Positions 53,301 to 64,000 of a stretch of 64,000 nt of DNA are shown in pieces. The DNA lies in contig NW_019091498.1 in NCBI RefSeq assembly GCF_001949145.1, positions 437,203 through 501,202 of the forward strand, given 5' to 3'. The position numbers were made by a program, and so were the translations under genes. The stretch comes from Acanthaster planci. Its lineage: Eukaryota > Echinodermata > Asteroidea > Valvatida > Acanthasteridae. Position 1 is the first letter of the stretch. The number at the start of each line of letters is the position of its first letter. The notes beneath the pieces were generated by a model, which was given only the letters and a program-made list of their open reading frames with translations, ran no database searches and was not told where the DNA came from.

Positions 53301-56300
53301 CAGTTTTGCCCGAGAATATGGAAATACTAATTAGCATAAAAACCAAAAAGGCGGTAAAATACCCTCTACAATAGTGAAACGAAAGTTGAAAATAACGTTG
53401 TCTGAGACACAAGGGTGTGTTGCTAGGATACGTTTCAAACAAATTGATTGCAGCTCCCCTTTAAACTCCAACAGGTCAGCAGTGTTGCAGTTTGAGTCAT
53501 TTGGTAAGGATGGGTCTCTGCAGTATTCAGGTGACTAGAAGAATAGTTTTACCAATAATCCAATCAAAATCAAGCAAAGTCCAACACATGGTGTCAGTTG
53601 CCAGTCACTCCACGGGACAACCGCTCGGTCCCCACCCAAACAAAATCTAACAACATTACCTAGGCGTTTGTTCCTCAATCCGATGAAGATGGATCATAAC
53701 GTTCATAACGTATGGTAATCAAATCAGCCGAAACTTGACAAAAACTACCGTCGATGTTTGAGAGACTTGGGGTCGTTAGGGTTAAGAAAATGACCCGATT
53801 TGTTGGCACGGATTTCATCCAAGGGCGGTGCTTTAAGAAAACCAGATTTTCAACAAATCCAATCTCAAATCCACACTCTGTGGCCTGTCTGAAAGACTGG
53901 ACCCCGTGTCTTACCTCCAAGCATTTTCTTGGGCGGTAGTCTAGGCACCATTCTGTAGGGGTAGCGGGATATGAGCATGTCGTACAAGGCATCAAAGTCG
54001 CTGTACCGCCGCATCACCGACGACTTGAAAAACTGTAGAGACCACAGGCATGTTGCAATATAACGGGGGAGGGAAATATTTTCAATATTCATACACTGTT
54101 CACTAAAAATGGAAAATATCAGAGTCAAAGTCTTCAATTCCAAGAACAAGTGACATTGTAGGCATAAGAAAGGTAATGCAAAATGTTTCATTTGACACAT
54201 CATGACGGAGTGACGGTCAGTTCTGATCGCACTGTATTTAAATGACATTTCTATCTGTAATTTATGTTGCAGAAACCAAACGTTGCCATGAATGTAACAT
54301 ACAGGAATACAGCCATGAGAACGGTGTGTTTGTACGAATAAGGAACACTTCACTTCACACATCTCCGGGACATTGTATGTCGAGGCTAGGCACATACTCT
54401 CGCTCAAGAATTCTATACAAGTAAATGGATTTTGTGAAGCAATTTGAAAGTTTAACTCACAGGATGGTTAATGTGACTTTAATGTGACTCCACACCCCCA
54501 ATTAACCTTTTTCAGTCCCATCCAGATTGTTCTAGAACCTTTTTACAAGTATTTAATTTAAATGTTACCATTTTACAACATCTTCCAACTTGTTTCTAAA
54601 AGTCATCCAATTTGTGAAGTTATTTCAGGAATTGATTCTTCTAAATACTGTCCGATTTTTCAGACATTGCCAAAAACATGGCAATTTTGGGTTTAACCCT
54701 TTCGCGCCGGGAGGCGGCTAGAAACACCGTAAAAATTGAGATCCTGAGCCCGCTTTTCAGCTATTATTCTCAGCCCACGCTCGAGCGAACACGGTGAAAG
54801 ACGGCAGACCCTGGCTCTTATATATATAGTAATTGGTCTTTGTGTGTAGCCCAGAAATGAAAAGACCGAATTTGCATCATAACCACCAGCTTCACAATAG
54901 TCCCCACTTTGAAAAGAGGCAACGGGAATGTGGAAGGGTGAGTAGAGCCGCATGCCACCGTACAATCAGCCTTTTCACCGTGTAATTCAAAGCGTGCACA
55001 GCACGCAGGGCCACAAACTGAGAATTTGCGGTTTGGCAGGTGGCCTTCGTGGCCAAGCGAGGCTGGAATTCTTGGAGTTGGTTTTCGGAAAGAAATTCCC
55101 GTCGTCAAGGGGTTAACCCCTTCGCTACTATGCAACTACCGCACCATGGTGTGAGGATTAGTGCATACCACGCATACAGTCTATTCACCATGCAGCTGCT
55201 GGTTCAATGGGGCCTGCTGCTGGACAAAGCCCTCCATTCAGGGCATACCACAGCCAAGCAGTGAAGGGGTTAAATTCCTAACATTTTCTAAAAGTGGGAT
55301 CCTTGGAAATACATAAATGCCTTGCTTTGTCCCCACATGATAAGTCTGGTGCCCAACCCCATGGCTCACCTCACTTTTGACTTCATACTCGACATGCTTT
55401 AAGAGTAGTCCCTTCTTCTCCGGCACCAGGTCGATGGTGACTGAGTCCAGGGCCACCAGGTCTTTGTACGTGTAACTGAGGACATTGGGATTCTTCTCTC
55501 GTCGGACCTGAGCACTGAGTGTCCTCAGATCAGACAAGTCACCCAAGTGAGGCTTTGGCAGCTCTGACAGAAGGTAAAAATATCTTGCAGTCCGTGAAAA
55601 CGCTCGCAAAGGAACACAAAATTCAAAGTCAAAGTGATCGCGTAGGTGCCTCTTTGAAGGATCCATGCAAGGAATTTTTCTTACATGCACTCGTCAAAGA
55701 AAGCGAAATACAGGACCACAAAATATGAAAACTTCTACCTTTTATTTTTGAGCACAAATCAATAAGAAATGCTTTTGGTTGTGAAGAAGCGCAACTGAAT
55801 GTGAACGACAAGGCCACTTGGCCTAGATATTTTTGTTAAAGCTACAAAAGGTGGTGGGGAGAAATATGGTGGAAACTGGGTCATTCCATTAAGTTGGGGT
55901 CCAAGTTTTTTGGCATCCTTGTCACATCTGACAAAGAACTTTGGAAGTTTGGAACAAAGTGATTACATAATTCAAAATACCTGCCGGACAAATAAATGCA
56001 GCTTAAAGTTAATTTGAATCATATTTCCACGTTGACTTCCACAGGTCAGGTGTAAACAGGGACACCAAAAGTGACCAAACGGCTTACCCTCTTTGCCATA
56101 GTTCTCCAGCATCTTTTCACTGACTGGCTTGCCTTGCTGTGCTAAGGCTGTGAGAGCCAGGGCTTTGTACAAACCGCTACGCGTCAGGTACCCTTGTTTG
56201 TTGTCGGCTGCTTCCCATATCTACATAAAACAGGCACGTTGAAAAAAAAAACCAACGATGAATCTAGCTGAACGGGGACCAGTAGAAATAAAGAACGTAT

Positions 56301-57650
56301 ATTGTGAAGCAACGATGCACAACACACTCGCACAGCCCTATATTCAAACCTGCAACAGCTTTATATTCAGACTCAAATGTATATCCGTTTTGCAAATAAA
56401 TAAATGAGATTTATTTTATCAACAATTTGCTTTGCACAGAAAAGTTACACAGAAAAGATAAAAAAAAGTTTCAAGCAACCACCGAAAAATATATGTACAA
56501 AAAAATGAAAGACTGAAAGACTACGGGACATGATTGCAAATAAAGCATGCAATTACAGCAATGTAAATACCTGGACATGAAACGGTTTGATGCTCTGTGG
56601 CAGTTTTTACTTTTTCTTTCAGTGGCGAGATTCGGCCATGTTTATGACTCATTGCTAAAAGTATTGAAATTTCTCTCACAGTTTTGATGCATTAAAAACA
56701 ATGCAACTGCCTGTGTTGTGGCTCTTTTGCTTGCTCCGCGGAGTCATAATTAGGGCTGTGCCAAATATCTGAATAACCGAATATTCGATCGATTGTTAAA
56801 TATTCCAATATTATTTTTTGAATTTGAATATTCGAATGGAAAATTCATGAAAAGGAATAAAAATTATCTTTTGCTTTAAATGAGAAAAACTACACTACGG
56901 AGGCTCGTTTCAAGCAGACTGAAAGGAAAGCATTAGGAATCTTACAACGATTTAAAAAGTAAATTATTCAATAAACAATTTAAAAGGAATAGAAATTTTC
57001 AACACGGCAAGAAGTCTTGTTGATCTCTTCAATCTTGCTAAATCGTGGCTGGAGGAGATGCTCCTAGATGTGAGAAGCTATTTTATACAATTGTGTGTGT
57101 TACTGCAACTGATTTCGTATATGGTTTGTTCATCAACAATCTGCCCCACCCCTAACATGGCAACCTTTTTACAGCAACTCAAGGTCTATAAAGACGTAGG
57201 GCAGCTCGACACAGGTTGTCACGGTTGGGCCCGGGGGAGTGGCCGCGGCTAATTATTTAAATCGGTGCACCCTGATCTGGCCCTGCTGGATCATGACGCC
57301 CATGATGACACCCTAGGGGGTAAGCTTGACCAAAAACACTTTGATAATTATGTTCTCAGTCTCACCGTGCTCAGAGTTTGTTTGGGTAGACTGGACTTCA
57401 CGAGTATCTTGATGAACACATCCTGGTCGACTTTCCCGTCTGCAGGGTTGGGGCAGACGATGTCGTACACCTCGCGGTAAAACGACGGCACCGTACCTAC
57501 ACCAAAGGAATAAAATGCTGCAGTGAAAAAGACCGCTCCAACCTAGCAACATGCACACTTCATTCACCGAAACACTTTCCGCAAATGTGGGAAACTTAGG
57601 TCAAATTACTAATTAGTTCCTCTCTTACCGTAGGCCAAGTCATCCGCCAT
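41375..57650 (-). CDS. SNX8: SNX8-like sorting nexin with EH-like, PX and BAR regions
   Basis: SNX8 (yeast Mvp1) is an endosomal phosphoinositide-binding protein that shapes tubules and supports endosome-to-Golgi sorting. CDS exons are 57650-57629, 57496-57366, 56220-56088, 55563-55370, 54032-53915, 51965-51844, 51194-50993, 50512-50340, 43987-43919, 43040-42888, 41682-41533 and 41437-41375. All phases agree, giving 509 residues; human has 465. Residues 14-90 look like an EH domain (LVKSSLPKQTL then IWEAADNKQGYLTRSGLYKA). PX is about 137-245, with VPEKKGLLLKHVEYEV, RRYSDF and PYRMVPRLPPKKMLG. The BAR part follows, with VEQLESRII and MENRNYFSLHC closely matching human. The last exon is the least certain, with a 95-nt intron before it. 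The start codon lies in ACATGGCGGATG, a common YY1-type start context. Confidence 0.92.
41802..41950. other. Assembly gap of 149 N
   Basis: Run of undetermined bases inside the SNX8 intron between exons 10 and 11. No coding sequence is lost as far as the exon phases show. Confidence 0.95.
44718..45310. repeat. Diverged two-copy tandem repeat in SNX8 intron 8
   Basis: Copy 1 (about 44718-45000) and copy 2 (about 45001-45310) share AAAGGCAAATCATCTGGCAA, GGCTATCATGAACTTCATCT, CATGTTGATGTTTA and CATCATCTGGTGGA-type blocks in order. They differ by many substitutions and small indels, so the duplication is old. Confidence 0.65.
45600..45836 (+). mobile_element. Palindromic tRNA-derived SINE
   Basis: Two long arms of about 90 bp are inverted copies of each other. 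The left runs from GGTTTTGCCCTTACCCA to ACTCACAAGCTTAC; the right runs from GTAAGCTTGTGAGG to TGGGTAAGGGCAAAAC. Between them is a tRNA-like core with TGGTTAAGAC (part of an A box), CTGCACTAGTAAGCAG and a perfect B box GGTTCGAGTCC (45727-45737). The single copy at 49870-50060 shows the parent: tRNA head plus one tail. This copy therefore looks like a SINE whose 5' end is fused to an inverted second tail. Confidence 0.75.
45885..47640 (+). CDS. Small NHL-repeat propeller protein, nested in a SNX8 intron
   Basis: CDS exons are 46192-46381 and 46838-47493, with donor CGTAAGTG and acceptor CCCACAAG in matching phase, giving 281 residues. The whole protein is about six beta-propeller blades: ITAISPGKIAMTDINKRRVV, IAAIPNQDNWLVVVDDSKYV, VAVDKNGVIVVGDIE, LAVDDSNRRFAVSN, a cysteine-rich fifth blade and GIALTGNGQLAVASE. 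This is the NHL fold found at the C-terminus of TRIM2/3/71 proteins, where it binds RNA or protein. No RING, B-box or coiled coil is visible upstream; an exon ending CTCACAG|GTAGGC at 45977 would serve as 5' UTR. AATAAA occurs at 47578 and 47619. It lies opposite to SNX8. The start could lie further upstream if the first exon is coding. Confidence 0.75.
47690..47945. repeat. Two-copy tandem repeat behind the NHL gene
   Basis: AAGACACAAGTACTTGTCTG followed by CAGCTTGTAAATTTGCATTT, GAAGGTGATCTC and ATTACATTCTTTCATTCATT is repeated with few changes about 137 bp later (47833-47944). It lies just past the NHL gene's polyadenylation signals. Confidence 0.75.
49870..50060 (-). mobile_element. tRNA-derived SINE, single copy
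   Basis: Read on the minus strand it starts with a Ser/Leu-tRNA-like head (GGTGGTCGAGTGGTTAAGAC, CTGCACTAGTAAGCAG, GTTCGAGTCCCACC). It continues into the tail AGTAAGCTTGTGAA, GCTTGGGCAAGC-like and AGCATACAGTG blocks, ending at GGGTAAGGGCAAAACCCG. It shares this tail with both arms of the element at 45600-45836. Confidence 0.7.
50735..50925 (-). mobile_element. tRNA-derived SINE, inverted, in SNX8 intron 7
   Basis: The minus strand contains GAGGTTCGAATCCTGG (B box), CCACATGTGGATTGGGCTTT and TCACTCCCTACCTGATTCTG, then GGGTTTTTCCTCCCACCTCT. These are the same blocks as in 16735-16925. It lies close to the 3' edge of the intron between SNX8 exons 7 and 8. Confidence 0.6.
52380..52585. mobile_element. 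TTAA-flanked MITE, family 2, diverged
   Basis: The boundaries are TTAAAACCCCCAAGGG and GGGGAAGGTTAGGATTAA. The inverted pair ACCTTCCCCATTCACACA and TGTGTGGTTGGGGAAGGT is clear near the ends. It shares TTTAATTCTGTGTGG with 21426-21622. Confidence 0.6.
54693..55116. mobile_element. TTAA-flanked element abutting a family 1 MITE
   Basis: It begins TTAACCCTTTCGCGCCGGG and ends CCCGTCGTCAAGGGGTTAA, so both ends have TTAA and similar inverted tips. The interior of about 400 bp is unrelated to the other family 1 copies. Its right TTAA (55113-55116) is also the left TTAA of the next element. Confidence 0.6.
55113..55273. mobile_element. TTAA-flanked MITE, family 1, short copy
   Basis: The ends are TTAACCCCTTCGCTACTATG and CAAGCAGTGAAGGGGTTAA. 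The interior TGTGAGGATTAGTGCATACC, CAGTCTATTCACCATGCAGC and CAATGGGGCCTGCTGCTGGA matches the copies at 13, 16 and 27 kb. It lies just before SNX8 exon 4. Confidence 0.75.
56750..56835. mobile_element. Possible end of a hAT-like MITE
   Basis: TAGGGCTGTGCCAAATATCTGAA is followed by repeated GAATATTCGA words. This start resembles the termini of AT-rich hAT-type short elements in animals. I could not locate the opposite end, so it may be a fragment. Confidence 0.3.
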
Positions 57651-57883
57651 GTTGCCTCCCCTTTCCGCTGGTTCGCTCTCGTCACATGTCCTATTAAATT
57701 ACAAGGACCTTAGCCAGGCTGAGCGGCTCACGAGACTCGCGTACCTGCCTGCCGCGCCGATATCGGCGCCTGGCTGGACAGCATTTTTTAGCTGGTATCC
57801 GCACACGTCAGCACGACTGATCATGTTTTTTTCATGACCAACTAGGGGTCAAAAGTTTTTTCGCTAAAAAAATGGGGCGTTAA

Positions 57884-57953
57884 TTAACCCTAACAGTCCT
57901 GAATCCTCCAATTTTAATATAATTTTGCACATATCCTAGGGAGTTAGGGTTAA
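57884..57953. mobile_element. 70-bp TTAA-flanked mini-element, family 2-like
   Basis: TTAACCCTAACAGTCCTGAA at the left is mirrored by AGGGAGTTAGGGTTAA at the right. It is the shortest TTAA element in the window and lies upstream of the SNX8 start codon, between SNX8 and TEDC2. Confidence 0.55.
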
Positions 57954-59267
57954 TAAGTAAAGTGAGGTGTTACAACAGATATATTTGCACCATTTTCAAT
58001 TATCATACGAAGCAAAGGAATAGCTAGGAAAGTAGAATCCACTTTCACACCATTGTCCAAAAGATGAGACAAATGACGAAAACGTTTTATAGGCATTAAA
58101 AAGTTTCCCCTTTTGATGTGGTGTGGGTGTCTTCAGATCTAATAGCAATTGGTAAACGAAGAAAAATTATGAATTTAAAAATAAACAAAAAGCACAAATC
58201 TGAGGGGGAACAATAATTTTGCGACAATTTAAATAATCAAGTGCGCATTGCAAGGTCAGGTGGATACAGTTAATGAAGGTTTGATGAGGGGCGGGGCTGG
58301 AACTTGTCAAATTGTGCAATGCAAACTATTGAAGTAGCAAAAAGATCCACACAAATAAACCTGCATAAAAGTCAAATGCTGTTCTTTTATTCCCAAGGTG
58401 TTCAGAGATAAGCGTCCGTGTTCAGAAATTGACATCTGCTTAGGATTTGTCTTCAGTTTGACATAACTGAGTATAAAAAAACAGGCTACAGCCAAACTTT
58501 TCCCTGGTATTTTGTTGGAATAAATGGGATGTATTTGTACAATTTTTGAGACCAGTGACTGGTACTTTGCAAACGATGCTGGCTCCGGTCCTAGAGTGGA
58601 AATATGAAAGTCTTGTCCTTTCCCTACATGCTCACCACTCCCTTTTAAAAATGACATCTTTATCTTATACCATCGATTGTTTTTTGCTGTCTCTTCTGTC
58701 TCAAACACTCACATTTTCTGAAAAATGTACAAAACTTGCTGAAAAACATCAGATAATAAAACATTGCTGAGTACCAAAATACCATTTTTATAAAAATTTT
58801 ATTATGGTCATTGTAAAGATATTGTATCCTACCAAGAAATATTTCATTGACCAAAAACCTGTAAAAAGTTTCAGCATGATTCCTGAGAAAGATGTCCCCT
58901 TTGGGGAACTGTCCAGGTACCATCCAAAAATTGTCATCCGTCTGGACAGCAGATTTTAGATTTTCCACTTTAAAAAATGTTGTGCACCTTTAGTTGAAAA
59001 AGATTGTGCACAGTTAGTTGATAATGGTTGTGCACATTTAGTTCACAGTGACTGCGTGATGTATAACCCATACCCAGTTATTAAAGGTTGTGCAGTTAGG
59101 TGAAAACGGTTCTGCATATTTAGTTGATGATGACTGTGCACATTCAGTGGAAAACTGCTTGTGTGTAAAGTGTGCCATGTAAGCTGGTATGATGTATGCC
59201 ATGCTGCTGGAACTTGATTGAGCCAAATGGCGCCCCCTACAGTTCTTGCACAGAGCCAATAAGCTGG
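57954..59267. other. Intergenic / 3' region of TEDC2
   Basis: No exon is supported. Minus-strand AATAAA words (plus-strand TTTATT near 58385 and 58797) could end the TEDC2 transcript. GTTGTGCACATTTAGTTGA-type words repeat loosely between about 58980 and 59150. Confidence 0.4.
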
Positions 59268-62200
59268 TCAAGCTGTCTCCATTTCACTGGTACTCTCCAT
59301 ACTGTCCCCAACCACAGAAGGGTAGAGTCGCCCTCCATGACACAACAGACCATACAGAGTTCTGTAAAGAGGCACAAAGTTGCTGTCTGATGGATCCAGG
59401 TCCACCAAGATGGGCAATATCTCCTCTCCAATCAGCTGTAACAAACAAAAAAACAGGTTAGCACAAAATTTTATAAGAGAAAGTCCGAAGGACTATTTTA
59501 TCAACAAAAAGGTAACGATTTGCATTACTTGTCACCCATAATTTTTTTTCTTTAAATATTCGGGGAAAACTGTCTTGTGAAGTGTTTCAATTGAACAGAA
59601 TTAGCCTTTTAGAAGCTTGGCAGACACAATAGGAAGGTGCTATTTGAAGTGGGTAAATTTGAAGCAAACCCAACAGATTTTACCCAAACCAAATAGCGCC
59701 CTCCTGTTGAGCCACCCACGCTTCTAAAAAGCTAATGGTGGATGAATGGAATAACAGAGCTTTCATTGGCAGACGTATACCTTTTCTAGCTGGATCTGAA
59801 GAGTCAACCTCTGTACATCATGCTGTAGCGTTGCAAACCTCTGGAGCTCCTTCAAGTTGTTGTACTCAAAGCATCTCTGGCCACGGCTCGTACCGTCCAA
59901 GTGCGTTAAGCAACCTAACAAAAGTGAGTGTCAGGGTGACGTGCATGTAAGTAGAGCATCAAATGAAAGAAGTCTAGTCAGATTAATGATGCAGGACCTC
60001 CTGTGTCTTCTACACCTACGACCCATGTTCACATCCAACCAGGTGCATCTTGTGGATTTCAACTGCTGATTTTGTGGGCTAGTATCTCTGAGGATTTCTT
60101 CTCCAAACATAAACCAAAACAGATTAACAACAGCGTTTCTTTAGGTTCACAGGCTTCAAAGCTTTTCAGCCTTTTCATCCAACATTTTGCTGATGACCCT
60201 TAACCCTAACCATGCTCAACCCAACAATATCCAACAGCGAGACCTTCCTGTTTGATGTTGTTGATGTGAGCAGGGAACAAAAGGCCTTTTGTTCTAGTTG
60301 ATGGATGTCGTTGGATTCAGCAGGGCAGTAGCACAGTTAGGGTAGGGGATTAGGGCTAACAAATGTCTTATCAAATTTCAATGTGTAAGGCAATTGGCTG
60401 TGATGGTTTCTGTTTAAATGAAAGAACCAATCACAGCAAGGGTAACGTATACGGCTGCCCACTTTCAAAACTCAGCATGCATGGCAAAACTCAGTATGCA
60501 GTGTACAGCGACCACTCTGCAGGAGAGTGGGCATCTCCGTCAACTTAGTAGGCAGGTAGCTGGTATCTCCTGCTTTTGCAGACTTCATTACTGCGAGTCT
60601 CTGTCGAGTGGGTTCAGAAAGGTGACGTTTCGAATGACTGACAAAGCATACCGTGGAAATCTCCATGTTGAACGGGAAGGAAGAATGCGGTTGAAGGTGG
60701 ATGGCAAACGTTCTGATGCACAGCACCACCGGATGAGTCAAGCTGGCTTGCTGGAGGCAGCGCCGGATGGTCCTTGCTGAGAAATCGCTTCTCGCCTGAA
60801 ATTGGATGGCAAGATGTAAGACCTCATGCCTGTTTTGGAGCACTTTTACCGGTGCTCTCATCAAGCGTGATCTCCCTGCAAGCACACCGGGTGGTATACT
60901 GCAAGCACTCGCCAGTTTCTCATTATTCTTTCGATCGAGTAATTGTCCCCTTTTTGAATATGGATTCAATTGATCGAACAGCCGATTTGCTTGTCCGATC
61001 ATTCTAATGCAAAAATGTTGCCTTAGTGTTGGGCTATTCTCTTTTACCATCTGAAAAGGAGTCTTTTTCCATTATCAAACAATTCAAACAAGGAAAAAAA
61101 TAACTGAGTAATCAATAAGTTGATCAGTTAACCAAGTAACCAAAAGCACTTGCAGGCCAAATGCTGTGTGACCTTTTACACTACAGCCAATGAGGGACAC
61201 ATGCGCACTGACTGACAGTTCAGAAAAATACTTTGGATGACCCAAAAAGACAATATTGAAATTGACTGCATCTACTAATCAATGTTTCCGCCCAAACGGC
61301 ATCTGGACTTCTTTTGAACACCTGGTGGGCAATACTGGATGCCTTGTTTTGTTACATAAATGCAAGTAAAAGAATAAAATCTCAGGAAGCTGAACACCTT
61401 TTCTTCACTTTAAGGCGAGTGCAAGCGCCTAGTTTGCAAATGCTGGATGAACTATTAGACTGCTGAACAAATAAGATTCATACCTTCAGCGACATTTTCA
61501 AAGTCTGCTTTTATCGTGTCCAATTTTGCCCTTAGGGCTTTTGTTAGGACTAGCAGCCTACATCGGCTATCCCATGATGCTTTCCCTGCATAGCAAAAAG
61601 AATACAAATATAAACCCGGAAAACTGATGAAAAAACTGTTTGAAAAAAAAAAAAAAACAGTTAAATAAGATGCAAAAATTCCAAATCTCCTAAATCCCAT
61701 CAAATCTTTGAAAAGTTGGAAGTTTGATTGTTACAATGAAATGGTTTCAGCATTTACCGTGCCCCGGAAACTCTGTCAAGGCCGACTTGGCAACATGTAT
61801 CAGATGTCTGCAGTCTCTCGTTACGTCCTGCACATCTCGGAGTGACAGTGACTGGGACGATTGCTGAAACTGAACAGAAGCTTGAGAGTTGAAGTCCTTT
61901 TACTCGTACAATGCATAGGATTAAGTCAGGCCTTGCGCCCGATGGTGCAAACGGCGTCGGGGGTCAGAGGCTATGGTTTGGAGGGTGGGTGGAAAGTTTG
62001 GATGGGTAGGGGGCGGAGGGCTGCGGACTCCTTAATGTAGAAAATGGGATAGTGAGGGTAATACACATTGCAACAACTGGCATGTCTTGATCTTGTCTAT
62101 TCATGAATTTTTGTGTGCCATTGTAAACAATTTTGCATTTGGTCGGTTCACATTACTGACTTGGAGAAATTCTTGATGAGGTGGTTGAATTTCTTGGTGA

Positions 62201-63942
62201 TAAGAACTGGTGAAAAATCTTGAATTCTTTGAAATTAGCCCCCAAGCATGATTCTTGATTCACACCTTTGACTCCAGTCGATGCCGAAAGTGCTGGGAAT
62301 GTGATGACTGCTCATTTGGCGTCATCTCTGACGACAGTCGCTGTTTGAGCCGAGCTATGTCCGACTGCAGCTTCCTCAGTCGGCTTGGCACCCTGAGGTC
62401 ATGTCTGGAGACACACATTTTTGTCAACAAGAAATAAAGCATTATCTCTGTCGTGTGTTTGATTACACTCTGAACAATGTAGTGAACATTTTTGCCTCAA
62501 TAAATAATATCAGGAACTATTAATTTGGAAGGTAAAAATCATGCAAACGATTTGACCCCCAACTAAAAAAAACCAGAGCTGTAATGATGACAAGGCGCAT
62601 CTTGATTTGTGTTAATTTTTGGTTTTAGGGTTGAATGTTGGTCCCAAATTATAATAACCAGGTTTTTATTCAAAGAAAGTATCCGGTTTTTGTATCACCC
62701 AAAAATACACAGCACTATTTTGTTCAATTCGGCTTACCCATCCCTCTTTAGCAAGAATGGCCTTGGGCAATCCTCTTGGATCTGCGCTTCTCGATCTCCC
62801 CTCCCAGATGAGGTTGCTCGATCTGAAGACATCTCCTTCAGATTCAGGTCAGCCGTTTCCTGGACGAGACTCCCCACTTCAGTTACTGACGTCTCTTGTT
62901 TATCCCCCACGGTATCAGGCTTTTTGGACACACCCACAAAATTCTGATTTTTACCTTTTCTGGCTTCAGGTGAATTTAAACTTGGTTCTTCTCTGTTCAT
63001 TCCAACTGTAGATCTTTTGTTCTTTGTGACATATCTGGGTTTTCCAACTTTTTCCAACTTTACTACTTTTTCATTTCCTGCACTGGTTGGATTCTTAGTT
63101 CTGTTCACTGTTTGAGTAAGTTTCGTTTTGTCAGTAGGCTCTTTCTTGCCGCTGACAAGTTGTGGGTTTGTTAACTTGTTGCCCAAAGTGTTAGCCTTGG
63201 GTTTGGCTGCGACGTTTCGGCCGATTTCCGAGGAGGTGGTCGTGAAGCGAGACTTGGCTGAGGATTTGGGGCGGGGGACCTTGGCCCCGTAGGCAGCTCG
63301 GGCCTGGGCCGTGCCCGGCCGTGGCTTAGGAGGCAGGTTTGCATCGTCCTTACTGGAAATCCGCGGCTTTGTGTCAGCAAACAGCTTCTGCAAGGTCGAG
63401 CGGGAAATGACGGCAAACTCTTGTCCGTCAATGACCTGGCTTGCTGGCTTGGGTGGTAGGTCCACCCCAGTCCTTTGATCACCAGCTGATGCCTCTATAA
63501 CTTCCTCTTGATGCAGCTCCTCCATGGGGTTGAGCTACTGACCAAACACAACAGCCAAAATTTTACAATGCCCTTCAAAAATTATTTGTGCCACTCTACT
63601 TTGCAACGACCATTTTCAACAACTGGATATACTCACCCTTCTTTGCAGCTCTCGGGCCCTCTGGGCCTTGACCAATGCCCGCTCCACCTCAGCCAGAGTC
63701 TCTGCCTCTGCTGATGCAGCATCACCACGGTTACCAACATCACCATCTGCTCCCGGAGGGATGCTGGATCTGGACAGCTTTGCTTTGGGAGGCCAGGGTT
63801 TGTGGAGGAGTGGGCGCAAGTCTTGACTGACTCTCTCACAGAGGTCTCTGCTAGTTTCCACACACAGGCTCACATCGTGAATAAACTGCTCAATCCTACA
63901 GCGGTGGTTGCGACAACGAAAATTATTTTCCTGATTAGCCAT
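59268..63942 (-). CDS. TEDC2: TEDC2-like tubulin epsilon/delta complex subunit
   Basis: TEDC2 acts with TEDC1 and delta- and epsilon-tubulin to stabilise centriolar triplet microtubules. CDS exons are 63942-63637, 63534-62738, 62404-62266, 61863-61758, 61585-61484, 60795-60652, 59914-59781 and 59435-59268. All are phase-consistent, giving 631 residues; human has 433. Matches to the human protein run in order: LAEVERALVKAQRARELQRR, then KRDGHDLRVPSRLRKLQS (human KEKGHLLRLPAAFRKAAS), then EYNNLKELQRFATLQ, then ILPILVDLDPS and LYRTLYGLLCHGGR (human LLPLVSAAQPQ, LCRAVHSLLCEGGA). Exon 2 (residues 103-367) is Lys/Thr/Pro/Ser-rich, probably disordered, and accounts for the extra length. The family assignment rests on these short matches; the exon structure is strong. 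Confidence 0.85.
60200..60359. mobile_element. Possible TTAA family 2 element in TEDC2 intron
   Basis: It starts TTAACCCTAACCATGCTCAA and ends with TTAGGGTAGGGGATTAGGGC. The right boundary reads CTAA rather than TTAA, so the end is damaged or the call is wrong. It lies between TEDC2 exons 6 and 7. Confidence 0.4.
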
Positions 63943-64000
63943 TGTGCAGTTGGTGATTGGTCACATCATCAAAAACTTTATTACCACTTTGCTGAATGCC

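Noticed and set aside
60472-61050. A 192-residue minus-strand open frame
   Set aside because: It overlaps TEDC2 exon 6 (60795-60652) in a different frame. The exon's own frame is fixed by the phases of its neighbours and resumes the family match in exon 7.

Overview
The window is animal nuclear DNA: spliced genes with GT-AG introns, no operons, and a dense load of small transposons and SINEs. Four genes have clear vertebrate counterparts, a fifth is an NHL-propeller gene, and ACATGTA-rich intergenic DNA is common. This fits an invertebrate deuterostome (an echinoderm such as a sea star, or amphioxus). I cannot choose between these from the sequence alone.

Layout. 1-2.4 kb holds a decayed retroelement-like coding remnant on the minus strand, split by a short inverted-repeat transposon. 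2.4-10.9 kb has no gene I can support. 10.95-19.94 kb is ALKBH5 (minus strand, RNA m6A demethylase). Its catalytic exon 2 appears twice because a 2.7-3.7 kb segment occurs as two side-by-side copies bounded by single N bases, which looks like two haplotypes placed in tandem. About 800 bp of shared promoter separates ALKBH5 from ANKRD54 (plus strand, 20.74-26.88 kb). 27-41 kb is mostly intergenic, with five copies of one inverted-repeat element; one carries a 24-bp minisatellite. 41.4-57.65 kb is a SNX8 homologue (minus strand, 12 exons) with an N-terminal EH-like domain. A small NHL-repeat gene lies inside a SNX8 intron on the opposite strand at 46-47.5 kb. 59.27-63.94 kb is a TEDC2 homologue (minus strand, 8 exons), the centriole triplet factor.

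I built exon boundaries by hand from splice consensus plus reading-frame phase. For all four conserved genes every junction keeps phase, which gives proteins of 412 (ALKBH5, one exon 2), 310 (ANKRD54), 509 (SNX8) and 631 (TEDC2) residues. The genes do not form one pathway: RNA demethylation, an ankyrin adaptor, endosomal sorting and centriole assembly. I found no single undescribed system. The most unusual items are a palindromic tRNA-derived SINE, the haplotype-duplicated ALKBH5 exon, the stand-alone nested NHL gene and the EH-PX-BAR arrangement of SNX8.
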